Below the pieces are notes generated by a model, which was not told where the DNA came from, did not search any database, and saw only the letters and a list, made by a program, of their open reading frames with translations. 6,080 nt of DNA from JBEVMS01 sp040508515 (lineage in GTDB: Bacteria > Pseudomonadota > Gammaproteobacteria > Xanthomonadales > Rhodanobacteraceae), in the NCBI GenBank assembly GCA_040508515.1, contig JBEVMS010000139.1, forward strand, positions 1 through 6,080, given 5' to 3'. Of the stretch, positions 5,197 to 6,080 are shown piece by piece. The position numbers and the translations under genes were made by a program. Position 1 is the stretch's first letter. Each line of letters begins with the position of its first letter.

Positions 5197-6080
<884 letters not shown>

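Overview
The window is high-GC (roughly two thirds by eye) gene-dense chromosomal DNA. Protein families, gene style and codon use point to a gammaproteobacterium of the Xanthomonadaceae (Xanthomonas-like); this is inferred from recognised families, not from a database search. There are seven complete or nearly complete genes plus one 3' fragment. I see no RNA genes, insertion sequences, CRISPR arrays, prophage parts or attachment sites.

Layout: (1) 1-248, plus strand: the C-terminal end of a ferredoxin-NADP-reductase-type flavoprotein (AscD/CDP-6-deoxy-glucoseen reductase type). (2) 249-321: convergent gap with two GC-rich hairpins. (3) 322-1812, minus strand, read in the order 1812 to 322: a small stand-alone hotdog protein of the YiiD C-terminal (MadB-like) family, a small lipoprotein, and a membrane-anchored rhodanese-like protein (YibN type). 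The third gene appears to have its own promoter with a perfect TATAAT. (4) 1813-1891: a divergent promoter region. (5) 1892-5089, plus strand: the haem-biosynthesis-associated cluster hemD-hemX-hemY, without the hemC that usually precedes hemD. hemX and hemY overlap by ATGA. (6) 5090-5196: intergenic DNA with two hairpins. (7) 5197 to the window end: a luciferase-like (LLM, YhbW/MsnO8-type) flavin-dependent oxidoreductase, open at the right edge.

Functionally, HemD makes uroporphyrinogen III, the branch point to haem, sirohaem and cobalamin. HemX and HemY are inner-membrane proteins conserved beside it and thought to support haem synthesis, although neither is a proven enzyme. The minus-strand genes look like envelope and lipid housekeeping genes. 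No new defence, mobile or biosynthetic system is visible. The observations most worth checking are: a rhodanese-fold protein with no cysteine at all; a seven-codon mini-ORF that may be leaderless and overlaps the hemD start by ATGA; the same -10-box-to-ATG spacing at hemX; a repeated hairpin design in two intergenic regions; and dyads at the rhodanese-like and LLM gene starts.
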